The notes: a model not told the origin generated them from the letters alone. A stretch of 64,000 nucleotides of DNA from Curtobacterium sp. MR_MD2014 (GCF_000772085.1 NZ_CP009755.1:3100001-3164000); one strand, 5' to 3'; positions 16,397-25,695 are shown, numbered from the stretch's first letter. Numbers and translations are program-made.

Positions 16397-17536
16397 TCAG
16401 GACCCCATCGTGGCGGACCACTTCGCGGCGAGGACCTTCGCTGCATCCGTGACCTGCGCGTCGGTCAGCTCGACGTAGTCCTTCGGCATCCCGCCTGCGG
16501 CCCGCAGGGCGTCCTCGTCGACCTTGCCCGACTGCTCCATCGCCGCGAGGGTCGACGGGAAGGCGCCGGCCTGCAGGTACAGGTTCTGGGCGTCGGGGCT
16601 CGCGATGTACTCCTGCCACAGGCGTGCCGCCGCGGGGTGCGGCGCGTCCTTGTTGATCGCCTGCGAGTAGTACGAGCCGAGCGCCTGCCCCTCGGGGACG
16701 ACCGTCTTCCAGTCCTGGTTGCCGCTCGACCCGGCCGCCGGGCCCCAGGCGAGGTTGTTGTACGACCACTGGATCACGACGGGCGTCTCCCCCGAGGCGA
16801 CCGTCGCCTGCGTGGGCAGCACGTTCTGGAAGTTGCCGGCCTGCTGCAGCTTGCCGAAGTAGTCGACGCCCTTCGTGATGTCGTCCGCCGACCCGCCGTT
16901 CTCGAGCGCGGCGAGGTACACCGCGGACGCCGCCTGGTTCGCCTGCGTCGGGTCGCCCGCGATCGAGACCTTGCCCTTGTACTCGCTGCCGAGCAGGTCG
17001 TCCAGGTCCTTCGGGGCGTCCGTGATCTTCGACGAGTCGTACCCGATCGACATGAGGCCCGTGTAGTCGCGGGTCCACTTGCCGTCCGCGTCCTTGAGCG
17101 TGTCCGGGATGTCCGACCAGTTCGCCACCTTGTAGTCGGTGAGCAGGTCGAGGTTCTGCTGCATCACGGCGTTGCCGAGGTCGAGCACGTCGGGGGCCGT
17201 CGACTGGCCCTGCTGCGACTTGACGGCGGCGACCTCGTCGGCGCTGGAGCCGTTCGGGTTGGCCGAGTTGATCTTGATGTCGTACTTCTGCTCGAAGCCG
17301 TCGATGATCTTGCCGTAGTTCGCCCACGTCGGCGGGAGGGCGATGACGTTGAGCTGCCCCTCGGCCTTCGCGGCCTTGATGAGGGCGTCCATTCCGCCGG
17401 CCGACTCGGCGCTCGTGGCGGTCTTCCAGTCGGTGTCGCTCGACGTCGACGCGCTGCTCGTCGCCGAGCAACCGGCCAGGGTGACGACTGCTGCTGCGGC
17501 CAGGGCGATGCCGGCCAGGGTGCGGGTGTGCTGCAC
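16397..17536 (-). CDS. ABC importer substrate-binding lipoprotein
   Basis: This 379-residue exported receptor starts with GTG at 17536 (GGAAGG upstream). The signal peptide ends in lipobox LAGC, followed by a Ser/Thr linker. The mature protein is a periplasmic-binding fold of the PotD/AfuA superfamily (LNVIALPPTWANYGKIIDGF, APDVLDLGNAVMQQ, GGMPKDYVELTD). It captures the ligand, probably a polyamine, an iron chelate or a phosphonate, for the permeases that follow in the same operon. The exact ligand is not readable from sequence. Confidence 0.9.
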   Translation of the reverse strand: MQHTRTLAGIALAAAAVVTLAGCSATSSASTSSDTDWKTATSAESAGGMDALIKAAKAEGQLNVIALPPTWANYGKIIDGFEQKYDIKINSANPNGSSADEVAAVKSQQGQSTAPDVLDLGNAVMQQNLDLLTDYKVANWSDIPDTLKDADGKWTRDYTGLMSIGYDSSKITDAPKDLDDLLGSEYKGKVSIAGDPTQANQAASAVYLAALENGGSADDITKGVDYFGKLQQAGNFQNVLPTQATVASGETPVVIQWSYNNLAWGPAAGSSGNQDWKTVVPEGQALGSYYSQAINKDAPHPAAARLWQEYIASPDAQNLYLQAGAFPSTLAAMEQSGKVDEDALRAAGGMPKDYVELTDAQVTDAAKVLAAKWSATMGS

Positions 17537-17816
17537 GGGGTGTGCCTTCCGGGTGCTGTGGGGATTCGGGTGTCCGGGGGTCCGGGTTCGGCACGATCGT
17601 GGACGCGCCCGGTTTCGGGGTCGTGCTGCGGCGGTGAACGGTGGCGGAACAGCGGGTACGGCTGTACGGTTTCGCTGCCGGGGACGGTCCCCGGCGAGGG
17701 TGGTCGCGGCGGGCTCGACGTCCGGTCGCGCGTCCTGCGCTCGACCGGTACGACGCACGGTCGCGTCGGTCGCGTCGGTCGCGTCGGCCGCGCGGGTGCG
17801 GTCACGAGCGCGGACA

Positions 17817-17830
17817 GCCGGGAGGCACGG
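17817..17830 (+). repeat. palindrome-family half-site overlapping a ribosome binding site
   Basis: GCCGGGAGGCACGG matches the left arm of the dispersed family. Here it contains the GGAGG that serves as the Shine-Dalgarno for the GTG at 17831, so the half-site has a translational role at this gene. Confidence 0.55.
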
Positions 17831-18268
17831 GTGCAGTTCACGACGACGGTCCTGCAGGCGAGGAAGACGGCCACCGGCCTGCCCGTCCCCGAGGAGGTCA
17901 TCGACGCCCTCGGCTCCGGGAAGCGCCCTGCCGTGGTGGTCACGATCGACGGCGGCTACACCTACCGGTCCACGGTCGGGGTGATGGGCGGGCAGTTGCT
18001 CGTGCCGCTGTCGGAGGCGCACCGCACCGCAGCGGGGATCGGCGCCGGGGACACCGTCGAGGTCACACTCGAGCTCGACACCCTGCCGCGCACCGTCGAG
18101 TTGCCCTCCGACCTGGCGGCGGCGTTCGACGCGGCCGGGGTCCGTGCGGCGTACGAGACCCTGTCGGCGTCACGGCAGCGGGCACTCGTGGACCCGGTGC
18201 TCGCGGCGAAGGCCCCGGAGACGCGGCAGCGCCGGATCGACAAGGCCGTGGAGGCGTTGCGCGGATAG
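17831..18268 (+). CDS. DUF1905 / YdeI-like bacteriocin-protection protein
   Basis: This 145-residue protein begins with an FTTTVLQARKTATGLPVPEEV strand-helix typical of DUF1905. A barrel (VVVTIDGGYTYRSTVGVMGG) follows, then a C-terminal helical YdeI/OmpD-associated segment (LSASRQRALVDPVLAAKAPETRQRRIDKAVEAL). Homologues are described as bacteriocin-protection or stress proteins, with unclear chemistry. GTG at 17831 follows GGAGG by 5 nt. It diverges from the ABC importer operon. Confidence 0.8.
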   Translation: MQFTTTVLQARKTATGLPVPEEVIDALGSGKRPAVVVTIDGGYTYRSTVGVMGGQLLVPLSEAHRTAAGIGAGDTVEVTLELDTLPRTVELPSDLAAAFDAAGVRAAYETLSASRQRALVDPVLAAKAPETRQRRIDKAVEALRG

Positions 18269-18279
18269 CGGGGGAGCGC

Positions 18280-18352
18280 GGTGGCCCTGGCCCTGGCCGT
18301 GGCGCTAGGTCTGGCCCTGGCCGTGGCTGTAACCGTGGCTGTGGCCGTGGCT
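18280..18352. repeat. degenerate GGCCCTGGCCGTGGC simple repeat
   Basis: A run of 6-mers such as GGCCCT, GGCCGT and GGCTGT repeats about twelve times directly after the DUF1905 stop. It is non-coding and lies next to a copy of the 102-bp element. Confidence 0.7.
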
Positions 18353-18363
18353 TCGCCGGGCGC

Positions 18364-18465
18364 GATCGGGCGTACCTGGTAGAACCGGGCGTACCTGGTC
18401 GTTCGGTTCCACCAGGGACACCCGTTCTGACCAGGTATCGCAGTCGTTCTGGGAAGGAACGAGCG
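18364..18465 (+). repeat. 102-bp structured intergenic element, copy 1
   Basis: Order of parts: GGGCGTACCTGGT, a 6-bp spacer, GGGCGTACCTGGTC, a 10-bp loop, an inverted ACCAGG arm that has decayed in this copy, then a tail ending GGGAAGGAACGAGCG. It lies between convergent genes and stops 6 bp before the nnrD stop codon. Copies at 21276 (minus) and 28306 (plus) have exactly the same length and order. Confidence 0.9.
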
Positions 18466-18471
18466 CCGTCG

Positions 18472-19356
18472 TCAGCCGCCGAGCTCGACCAGGACCCGCG
18501 GGATCTCGGTCAACAGTTCGCTGGCGAGGTAGCCCAGTGGCCCGACCTGCACGGCGAGGCGGTCACCCGCGGCGGCGTGCACGTACGACGCCCAGGCGAC
18601 GGCCTGTGCCGGCTCGGCGCCGCGGGCGAGCAATCCGACCACCACACCCGACAACACGTCACCGCTGCCGCTGGTGCCGAGTCCGCCGGAGCCGGTGCCC
18701 TTCACCCAGGCACGGCCGTCCGGAGCCGCGATGACGTCGGACAGCGCGACCACGGCGCCGTACCGCTCGGCGATCTCCCGGGCGTCGGCGACGTCGTCGT
18801 CCCCGCAGTCCCGACCCAGCAGCCGCTCGGCCTCGCCGCTGTTCGGCGTGAGGACGAGACGACCGCGCAACGGCCTGAGCCGGTCCTCGACGTCCGCCGC
18901 GACGCCGAGCGCGAAGGCGTCCAGCACGACGAAGGTGTCCGGACCGACCGCGTCCGCGATGCCCGCGACGAGGTCCCGAGCACCGTCCGGTTCGTCCAGC
19001 CCGGGACCGACCAGCACCGCGTCGGCAGCACCGGCCGTGTCGAGCACGGCATCGATCGCGCCGACGGCGACGTGTCCGCCGTCGTCCTCGGCGAGCGGGA
19101 CCACGCCCGACTCGGGCACGGCGACCGCGACCTGGTTCGCCACGCTCGACCCGACCGCCAGGGACAGTCGGCCTGCTCCGACCCGCAGTGCGGCGAGCGC
19201 CGACAGCATGGCGGCACCCGGGGTGTGGGCGGCGCCGCCGACGACGAGGACCTGTCCCCGGCCGTACTTGCCGGCGCCGGGGTCGGGCAGCGCCCACTCG
19301 CGGAGGACGTTCGGCGTGATGTGCTGCGGTGCTGCAGGCTCCTGGTCAGTCGACAC
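18472..19356 (-). CDS. nnrD: ADP-dependent NAD(P)H-hydrate dehydratase
   Basis: This metabolite-repair enzyme dehydrates damaged NAD(P)H hydrate back to NAD(P)H using ADP. The 294-residue ribokinase-like fold shows GKYGRGQVLVVGG near the N-terminus, VGPGLD, LTPNSGEAERLL and the nucleotide-binding GTSGSGDVLSG. No N-terminal epimerase domain is present, so it is the stand-alone dehydratase. GTG at 19356 overlaps the preceding phosphatase gene by 11 bp, implying co-transcription. Confidence 0.92.
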   Translation of the reverse strand: MSTDQEPAAPQHITPNVLREWALPDPGAGKYGRGQVLVVGGAAHTPGAAMLSALAALRVGAGRLSLAVGSSVANQVAVAVPESGVVPLAEDDGGHVAVGAIDAVLDTAGAADAVLVGPGLDEPDGARDLVAGIADAVGPDTFVVLDAFALGVAADVEDRLRPLRGRLVLTPNSGEAERLLGRDCGDDDVADAREIAERYGAVVALSDVIAAPDGRAWVKGTGSGGLGTSGSGDVLSGVVVGLLARGAEPAQAVAWASYVHAAAGDRLAVQVGPLGYLASELLTEIPRVLVELGG

Positions 19357-20086
19357 GGGCGTCGTCCTTCCGGCCACTGTGCTCGGTGACCTCGTCGTCG
19401 TCGAGGTGCCCGACGGCGGAGAACTCCTCGAGCGTCCAGGGGGCACCGGGCCCGTCGCGGTGCAGTCGTGTCAGGGAGGCGTTCGCGACCGTGTGGTCCT
19501 CGGCGAACGCCATGAGGGCGTGTTCGTCGAGGTCGAGGCAGACGGCGACGGCGAGCATCACCACGGCGTCGTGCGCGGCGACGAGCAGTCGTTCGGTGCC
19601 CTCGAGCCGGTCGACGTCCGTCAGCACGGTGCGGAGGCGGAGCATCACGTCCGCCCAGGACTCCCCGCCGGCGGGACGGTGGTAGTACTTGCCGAGCCAC
19701 TCTCGTCGGCGTTCCTCGTCCGGGTACCGGTTCCGCACGCCGTCACGGGTGAGCAGGTCGAGGACGCCGAGCTCCCGGTCGCGGAGCCGCTCGTCGACGC
19801 GCTTCGGCGGCTCGGTCAGCCCGCCGGCCTCGAGCGCGATGCCGATCGTCTGCTGCGCCCGGCGGTACGGCGAGACCCAGAGGGCGACCGGGACGTCGTC
19901 GACGCCGCGGTCGGCGAGCTCCTGCCCGAGCGCTCGGGACTGTTCCTCCCCCAACGGACTGAGCGGGACGTCGGCGTCGCGGTGGTCGACCTCGATGACG
20001 TCCGCGCCCTCGGCTTCGGCTCTGGCGGCGGCGACGTTCGCGGTCGACTCCCCGTGCCGGACGAGCCAGATCTCGGTGACAGCCAT
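19346..20086 (-). CDS. histidine phosphatase family protein
   Basis: This cytosolic phosphoglycerate-mutase-like phosphatase has 246 residues. The phospho-histidine motif LVRHGES is at about 8-14, the second Arg is in SPYRRAQQT, and the late catalytic His is in AAHDAVV. The substrate is unknown. Its 3' end overlaps nnrD by 11 bp, so the two form a small operon. Confidence 0.9.
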   Translation of the reverse strand: MAVTEIWLVRHGESTANVAAARAEAEGADVIEVDHRDADVPLSPLGEEQSRALGQELADRGVDDVPVALWVSPYRRAQQTIGIALEAGGLTEPPKRVDERLRDRELGVLDLLTRDGVRNRYPDEERRREWLGKYYHRPAGGESWADVMLRLRTVLTDVDRLEGTERLLVAAHDAVVMLAVAVCLDLDEHALMAFAEDHTVANASLTRLHRDGPGAPWTLEEFSAVGHLDDDEVTEHSGRKDDARVD

Positions 20087-20165
20087 GGGCGCGACGCTAA
20101 CCGCGGGCCCCTGGGTCGGCTCCCGGCCACGTCGTCGTCGGGCTGCGGCGCGCTCGGGCCGCTGC

Positions 20166-20257
20166 GCGCGTGCCTGCAGATCAAGCCGCTCCGGGCCGTG
20201 CGCTCCTCGATGCGCGTGCCTGCCGGGTCAGGCCGCCCCGGGCCGTGCGCTCCTCGA
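20166..20257. repeat. 46-bp tandem duplication over a gene end
   Basis: Two adjacent 46-bp copies start at 20166 and 20212. Both begin GCGCGTGCCTGC and end GGGCCGTGCGCTCCTCGA, with only scattered differences between. The second copy contains the stop codon and last codons of the AbiEi-like/DUF559 gene; the first is now 3' untranslated. Confidence 0.8.
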
Positions 20258-21187
20258 CGGTCGGACCGGGCACGGCAGTCCCGCGGCTCGGAAGCGTCGG
20301 ACCAGCCCGTCGGGGTCGAACAGGTCGCGCCACTCGAGCCGGACGATCGTCCGCACGCCGGGCACGGTCAGCAACTGCTCGTGCCGCCGTTTCTCGTCGA
20401 GGAACACCTCGGTGGGGCTCCGACCCGCGAGGTACCGCTCCTGCGTGTACTTCGCTCGACCGTCGATCTCGACGACCACACCCTGGTCCGGGAACCAGAA
20501 GTCCACCGTGAACCGTCTCCCGCCGACCACGAACTCCTGCTGCAGGACCGGCCCTGGCAGCCCGAGCTCGAGGAACACCACCCGCGCGAAGGACTCGGCG
20601 ACCGATCCGGCGCGCCCGTCTGCGAGGCCGAGCACGTGCTCCGCTCGACGGTGCCCGCGTGCTCGGGGGTCGACCGCCGCCAGGAGCTCCGCCGCTCCGG
20701 TCCCGGCTCGCACCGCAGCGTCCGCCACGACCACCGCGGTGCGCAGGTCGTCCTGCATCGCGATGTCGACGACGGTGCGGGGCACGGTCGTCACCCGGAT
20801 CCCGTCGGCCGCCAGTAGCTCGTCGCCACGAACGGGACGCGTGTGCAGGACGAGGTCCCGCGTCCGCCCGCGGTACATCGTCTCGGGCACGGTCGCGTGC
20901 ACGGGGACCTGCCAGCCGCCCAGGGCCGGGAGCCCGAGGACCGCAGCCGCCGACACGTGCGAGGCGACCGCCGCGGTACCGATCCGCCCGAGCCGTGCAT
21001 GGACACGGGTCACGTAGCGCTGCCGAGGCCCCGCAGCGTCCCAGCGGGCGCCCTCGACGTAGGCGTTCGGGCCGACGCGGATCAACCGGTCAGCGCCGCT
21101 CGATCGTGCGCGGCGGCGCAGGGTCGTCGGGTCACACGCGATCTCGCGTGCCGGTCCCGCACGGAGGATGGGGAGTGGACGTTCCAT
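20228..21187 (-). CDS. AbiEi-like N-terminal domain fused to DUF559 endonuclease-like domain
   Basis: The N-terminal part of this 319-residue protein (about 1-110) resembles the winged-helix/AbiEi antitoxin domain common in actinobacterial orphan proteins (TLRRRARSSGADRLIRVGPNAYV). The C-terminal part (about 195-300) is DUF559-like with a PD-(D/E)XK core: FTVDFWFPDQGVVVEIDGRAK gives Asp, Glu and Lys in the right order, as in Vsr-like nucleases. ATG at 21187 is followed by a normal N-terminus. No AbiEii toxin gene is adjacent. Function is unknown; a role in defence or DNA repair is possible. Confidence 0.8.
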   Translation of the reverse strand: MERPLPILRAGPAREIACDPTTLRRRARSSGADRLIRVGPNAYVEGARWDAAGPRQRYVTRVHARLGRIGTAAVASHVSAAAVLGLPALGGWQVPVHATVPETMYRGRTRDLVLHTRPVRGDELLAADGIRVTTVPRTVVDIAMQDDLRTAVVVADAAVRAGTGAAELLAAVDPRARGHRRAEHVLGLADGRAGSVAESFARVVFLELGLPGPVLQQEFVVGGRRFTVDFWFPDQGVVVEIDGRAKYTQERYLAGRSPTEVFLDEKRRHEQLLTVPGVRTIVRLEWRDLFDPDGLVRRFRAAGLPCPVRPSRSARPGAA

Positions 21188-21275
21188 GCCGCGATCGTGC
21201 CCGGTCTCCACGCGCCGACGGGTGCCGATCGTGGCAACTGTGGACGAGCCTCCAGTCCGGTCGCCCTGTGCAGGA

Positions 21276-21377
21276 CGCTCGTTCCTTCCCAGAACAGGTG
21301 CGGTACCAAGCGTTTCCGGGCGTACCTGGTCGGAACGGAAGACCAGGTACGCCCGGATCGACCAGGTATGCCCGATT
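21276..21377 (-). repeat. 102-bp structured intergenic element, copy 2
   Basis: Read on the minus strand it has the same part order as copy 1. The central arms CCGGGCGTACCTGGTC and GACCAGGTACGCCCGG are perfect 16-bp complements around a 9-nt loop. The tail GTTCTGGGAAGGAACGAGCG is identical to copy 1. Confidence 0.92.
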
Positions 21378-21386
21378 CCGCGGGGC

Positions 21387-21419
21387 GGGGGCGGAGCGGG
21401 GGCGGAGCGGGGGCGGAGC
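21387..21419. repeat. three tandem 11-mers GGGGGCGGAGC
   Basis: Three exact copies of an 11-bp unit follow the 102-bp element directly. They are non-coding. Confidence 0.85.
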
Positions 21420-21466
21420 GGGGCGTAGCGCCCCGGGCCAGCGCGGCACAGCCCGGCGCGCGCGAC

Positions 21467-21506
21467 GCGGCGCCGGGGGAACGCACCCGTGCTCCCCCGG
21501 CGCCGC
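21467..21506 (-). terminator. hairpin downstream of the mannosidase operon
   Basis: Arms GCGGCGCCGGGGGA (21467-21480) and its exact complement (21493-21506) flank a 12-nt loop, about 100 bp after the mannosidase stop. It is strong enough to stop transcription, though without a T-run. Confidence 0.55.
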
Positions 21507-21603
21507 TGTCTCTCCGCCGCCCCGCTGCCTCGGGCCCAGCGCCGCCGGCCCCGCTGCCACGGGCCCGACGCCGCCGCCCCGCTGCCACGGGGTCGGCGTG
21601 GCC

Positions 21604-24600
21604 TCAGGCCCGCCGCACCCGCAGCGTGACGATCTCGAACGGGCGCAGGGTGAGCACGACGGGTTCCCCGGCCGCCCACGTCCCCGAGCCGAGCGGCCGC
21701 TCGAGCAGGTCCACGGCCTCCACCGAAGCGACGTCGAACCCGAACGACACCCCGACGTCCGACGCCCGACCGCCCGAGGCCTCGTAGAGCCGCACGACGA
21801 CGTCGCCGGAGCGGTCCTCGGCGAGCTTCACGGCCTCGACGAGCACCTGGGGCGAGGACACGACGACCAGCGGCGACACGTCGGCCGACCCCGACCCCGG
21901 CACGGACCGCACCGGCAGGTTGAGCCGGTACCCGGAGTCCGCCGCGTCGAGCACGGACTCCCCGACGCGCAGCACCGTCCGGAAGACGTGGTGCCCCTGG
22001 TCGGCGTGCGGGTCCGGGAACGTCGGCGCGCGCAGCAGGGACTCCCGCACCAGCGTCGTCGTCCCGCCGTCGGCCCGGGTCGAGCGGGTGATGTCGTGCC
22101 CGTACGTGGAGTCGTTCGCCACCGCGACCCCGAAGCCGGGCTCGGCGACGTGCACCCACCGGTGCGCGGCGGTCTCGAAGCGCGCCATGTCCCACGAGGT
22201 GTTCTGGTGCGTCGGCCGGTCGATGTGCCCGAACTGGATCTCGCTCGACGCGACGGACGCCCGGACGTCGAGCGGGAACGCGAGCTTGAGGAGCTTCTGC
22301 TGCTCGTGCCACTCGACCTCGGTCTCGACGTGCAGCTCCGGCTGCCCGGCGACGGCCGAGTACCGGGTGGTCACCGACGACGAGCCGAAGGGGCGCGTCA
22401 CGACGAGCGCATCGCCGACCACCTCGACGGAGGCCGCCGCCAGCACGGTCCCGCTGCGCTGGTAGGCGCGGTCGATGTCCCACGCCTCCCACTGGTTCGG
22501 GGTGTCGCGGAACACCGTGTACTGCGCGGCGGCAGCGCCGGGCGCGATCGCGTCGCGTCCGGTCGCGTGGTCGACGAACGACACGACGTGGCCCTCCGCG
22601 TCGACGGTCGCGGTGACGACACCGGTGTCGAGGACGAAGCAGTCACCGCTCCGGACGGGAGGCACGGCCTCCGTCGCCGACGCGGCGGAACCACCCAGGG
22701 CGGTCACCCCGCCCGCTGCGACCGGCGAGGCGTTGAAGCGCACGACCGTCCCGCCCTCGGCGCTGCCCCCGGTCCCGGCGGCACCCGGACCACGCGGAGC
22801 GTCGAGCGGCGCCCCACCGTCCCCGGCGAAGGCGGTCGCCGACGCCCCGACCCCGGCGAGCGCCGGCGCACCACCGCTCGCGAGCGCGGTCGTCGAGGCA
22901 CCGATGAGGTCCTCGAGCACCTCCGCCACCCGCGCGTACTCGGCCTCGGCGTTCTCGTACACCCAGGCGATCGACGACCCCGGCAGGATGTCGTGGAACT
23001 GCTGCAGGAGCACGGTGTGCCAGACGGACTCGAGCTCGTCGTACGGGTACTCCGCACCGAGTCGCACGGCCGCGGTGGCCGCCCAGAGCTCGGCCTCGCG
23101 GAGCAGGTGCTCGGAGCGCCGGTTGCCCTGCTTCGTGCGGATCTGCGACGTGTAGGTGCCGCGGTGGAACTCGAGGTACATCTCCCCCGACCACACGGCG
23201 GGCTCCGGCAGGACGCGCTCGAGCTCCTCGAAGACCTGGGCGGGGGTGCCGAGGTCGACCCGGGGCGAGCCGTCGAGGTCGTGCTGGCGCCGTGCTGCCG
23301 CGACCATCTCGCGGGTGGGTCCGCCGCCGCCGTCGCCGAACCCGTAGAGCAGCATCGACGTGTTCGCGACGCCGCGCTCCTTGTTCCCGCGCTCGCCGCG
23401 GTGCAGGTCGGCCGCCGAGACGTCCGAGTTGTAGGTGTCCGCCGGGGGCAGGTGCGTCAGGACGCGCGAGCCGTCGATGCCCTCCCAGTGGAAGGACGTG
23501 TGCGGGATGACGTTCGTCTCGTTCCACGAGGGCTTCTGCGTGACGAACCACTTCGACCCGGCGGCGCGGACGATCTGCGGCAGGGCTCCGGTGTAGCCGA
23601 ACGAGTCGGGCAGCCAGGCCTCGGGGGTGTCGATGCCGAACTCCTCGAGGAAGAGCCGCTTGCCCGCGACGAACTGGCGGGCCAGGGCCTCACCGCCGGG
23701 CAGGTTCGTGTCCGACTCGACCCACATGCCCCCGACCGGGATCCACCGCCCCTCGGCGACGCGCTGCTTGATGCGCGCCCAGATCGACGGGTAGCCGTCA
23801 CGGATCCAGGCGTACTGCTGCGCCGACGAGCAGGCGAAGGTGAAGTCGGGGTCCTGGTCCATCAGGTCGAGCACGTTCGAGAACGTGCGCGCGCACTTGC
23901 GGATCGTCTCGCGGACGGGCCAGAGCCAGGCGGAGTCGATGTGGGCGTGCCCGACGGCGACGGCGCGCCCGGCGGACCCGGCCGCCCCCACGGCGAGCAG
24001 CGGCGCGAGCACCTCGCGGGTCGCGGCAGCGCTGCCGGCGACGTCGTCGGGGTCGAGGGCGTCCGCCGCACGTTCGAGCCCGCGCAGGATGTCCGCGCCC
24101 CGGGTGCCGTCGGTCGGCAGCTCGGCCATGAGTCCGCGGAGCACCCAGACGTCCTGCTGCAGCTCCCACACGGTGTCGTCGCGCTCGACGAGCTCGAGCG
24201 CGCGCAGGCGGTAGATCGGCTCGGTGCCGGCGGTGGTCTTCGAGCCGAGCGGGGTCGCCCCCTGGAAGTCGTCGCCGCCGATGTCCGGGTTCGCGGCGGC
24301 CTCGACGTAGACCTCGAACGTGCCGCCGGGGCCGACCTCGACGGGCACGGTGTCGTTCCGCGGTTCGATGCCCTTGATCGTGGAGCCGTCGGTGCGCCAG
24401 GCGAGCCCCTCGGCCTGGAACCCGGGCTGCCGCTTCGAGAAGCCGAGGTCCACCCGGAGCTCGACGGTGGTGCCGGGGTCGACGCCGAAGTCGTCCGGCA
24501 CGGTGCCGCGGACGCGGAACCAGGTGGTCCCCCACGGCCGCGCTCCCCAGGCGTCACCGACGCGGAACGGCGTGTACTCGGCTGCGACGGCCTCGGCGAA

Positions 24601-24732
24601 CGGCACCGGTTCGTCCGGCACCTGCCAGGCGTCGACGGTGACCGGCGCCGAGCGACGGTGCACGGCGGGGTCGATGCGGTCCCGGACGAGACGGGCGATC
24701 CGAGCTTCGACGAGGGGTTCGTCGTGGTGCAT
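21604..24732 (-). CDS. GH38 alpha-mannosidase
   Basis: This large retaining glycosidase of 1042 residues removes alpha-mannose from glycans. The metal site HAHIDSAWLWP is at about residue 262, and the catalytic region GGMWVESDTNLPGG at about 335-348. CSSAQQYAWI and a long C-terminal beta-domain follow. ATG at 24732 is preceded by AAAGGA at a 10-nt gap; there is no signal peptide, so it acts inside the cell. It is the last gene after a sugar-type ABC importer, so it probably processes imported manno-oligosaccharides or N-glycan fragments. The Ala/Gly-rich insertion at about 640-680 looks like a linker. Confidence 0.94.
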   Translation of the reverse strand: MHHDEPLVEARIARLVRDRIDPAVHRRSAPVTVDAWQVPDEPVPFAEAVAAEYTPFRVGDAWGARPWGTTWFRVRGTVPDDFGVDPGTTVELRVDLGFSKRQPGFQAEGLAWRTDGSTIKGIEPRNDTVPVEVGPGGTFEVYVEAAANPDIGGDDFQGATPLGSKTTAGTEPIYRLRALELVERDDTVWELQQDVWVLRGLMAELPTDGTRGADILRGLERAADALDPDDVAGSAAATREVLAPLLAVGAAGSAGRAVAVGHAHIDSAWLWPVRETIRKCARTFSNVLDLMDQDPDFTFACSSAQQYAWIRDGYPSIWARIKQRVAEGRWIPVGGMWVESDTNLPGGEALARQFVAGKRLFLEEFGIDTPEAWLPDSFGYTGALPQIVRAAGSKWFVTQKPSWNETNVIPHTSFHWEGIDGSRVLTHLPPADTYNSDVSAADLHRGERGNKERGVANTSMLLYGFGDGGGGPTREMVAAARRQHDLDGSPRVDLGTPAQVFEELERVLPEPAVWSGEMYLEFHRGTYTSQIRTKQGNRRSEHLLREAELWAATAAVRLGAEYPYDELESVWHTVLLQQFHDILPGSSIAWVYENAEAEYARVAEVLEDLIGASTTALASGGAPALAGVGASATAFAGDGGAPLDAPRGPGAAGTGGSAEGGTVVRFNASPVAAGGVTALGGSAASATEAVPPVRSGDCFVLDTGVVTATVDAEGHVVSFVDHATGRDAIAPGAAAAQYTVFRDTPNQWEAWDIDRAYQRSGTVLAAASVEVVGDALVVTRPFGSSSVTTRYSAVAGQPELHVETEVEWHEQQKLLKLAFPLDVRASVASSEIQFGHIDRPTHQNTSWDMARFETAAHRWVHVAEPGFGVAVANDSTYGHDITRSTRADGGTTTLVRESLLRAPTFPDPHADQGHHVFRTVLRVGESVLDAADSGYRLNLPVRSVPGSGSADVSPLVVVSSPQVLVEAVKLAEDRSGDVVVRLYEASGGRASDVGVSFGFDVASVEAVDLLERPLGSGTWAAGEPVVLTLRPFEIVTLRVRRA

Positions 24733-24793
24733 GGAGGTGGTTCCTTTCCAGCAGGGACGGTCGGGCGTGGTGCCCGGCGAGCGTGGGGCGCGG

Positions 24794-25693
24794 TCAGCCC
24801 TTGATGCCGCCGGCGAGGGCGTTGCCCCCACCGAGGCCGCGGGACACGAGCACGTAGAGGGCGATGACCGGCACGGAGTACACGATCGAGAACGCGGCGA
24901 GCTGCCCGTAGGCGACGGCCCCGTTCTGCCCGAAGAAGTTGAAGATGCTCACCGCGGCGGGCACCTTGTCGGGCGAGAGCAGCAGGACGAAGGGGACGAA
25001 GAAGTTCCCCCACGCCTGGATGAACACGAAGATGAACACGACGGCGATCCCCGGACGCATGAGCGGCACGACGATGCGCGTCAGCGTGGTGAACATCGAG
25101 GCGCCGTCCGTCCACGCCGCTTCCTCCAGCGAGATCGGCACCGAGTCCATGAAGTTCTTCGCCATCCAGATCGCCATCGGCAGGCTCGTGGCGGCGAGGA
25201 AGAAGATGCAGCCGTAGATGTTGTCGATGAGGTTGAGCGACACGAACAGCGCGTAGACGGGCACCATCATCGCGGTGATGGGCAGGCCGGTGCCGAACAG
25301 GATGCTGTACAGGAACGGCTTGTTCACCCGCATCTTGTACCGGGACAGCGGGTACGCGGCGAGGAGCGCCGCGACGACCGTCACGACCGCGGTGCCGCCG
25401 GAGAGCAGCAGGCTGTTCGCGAGCGGGATGAACGACAGCTCCGGGGTGAGCACCTGGGTGAAGTTGTCGAGCGTGAACTGCGACGGGATCTTCACGGACA
25501 GCGAGGCCTGGGCGTCGACGGAGGCGAGCACGAGCCAGAGCAGCGGCACCGCGAAGCACACGGCGATGACGAGCAGGACGATGTTCGACACCCAGCGGAG
25601 GGTGCGCCCCCGCGGAGAGGTCATGTGCAGGGCGCCCGGCGCGGTGACGGACCGGGTGGTGTCGGACACGGGACGGTCAGCGGTGAGGGCCAT
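24794..25693 (-). CDS. sugar ABC importer permease 2 (MalG-type)
   Basis: This 299-residue inner-membrane permease has six helices. Its EAA loop (EEAAWTDGASMFTTLTRIVVPLMRPG) sits in the last third, as in CUT1 sugar importers. ATG at 25693 lies 2 bp after the stop of permease 1. No ATPase is encoded in the operon; CUT1 systems often share one MsiK-type ATPase encoded elsewhere. Confidence 0.92.
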   Translation of the reverse strand: MALTADRPVSDTTRSVTAPGALHMTSPRGRTLRWVSNIVLLVIAVCFAVPLLWLVLASVDAQASLSVKIPSQFTLDNFTQVLTPELSFIPLANSLLLSGGTAVVTVVAALLAAYPLSRYKMRVNKPFLYSILFGTGLPITAMMVPVYALFVSLNLIDNIYGCIFFLAATSLPMAIWMAKNFMDSVPISLEEAAWTDGASMFTTLTRIVVPLMRPGIAVVFIFVFIQAWGNFFVPFVLLLSPDKVPAAVSIFNFFGQNGAVAYGQLAAFSIVYSVPVIALYVLVSRGLGGGNALAGGIKG

Positions 25694-25695
25694 GG

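Larger units (their letters stand above)
21188..21603. other. 416-bp intergenic region rich in repeats
   Basis: No gene is supported here. The region holds the minus-strand copy of the 102-bp element, three tandem 11-mers, a strong hairpin and a run of CCGCCCCGCTGCC-type repeats up to the mannosidase stop. It should also contain the promoter of the upstream AbiEi-like gene, but I could not assign one. Confidence 0.8.
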
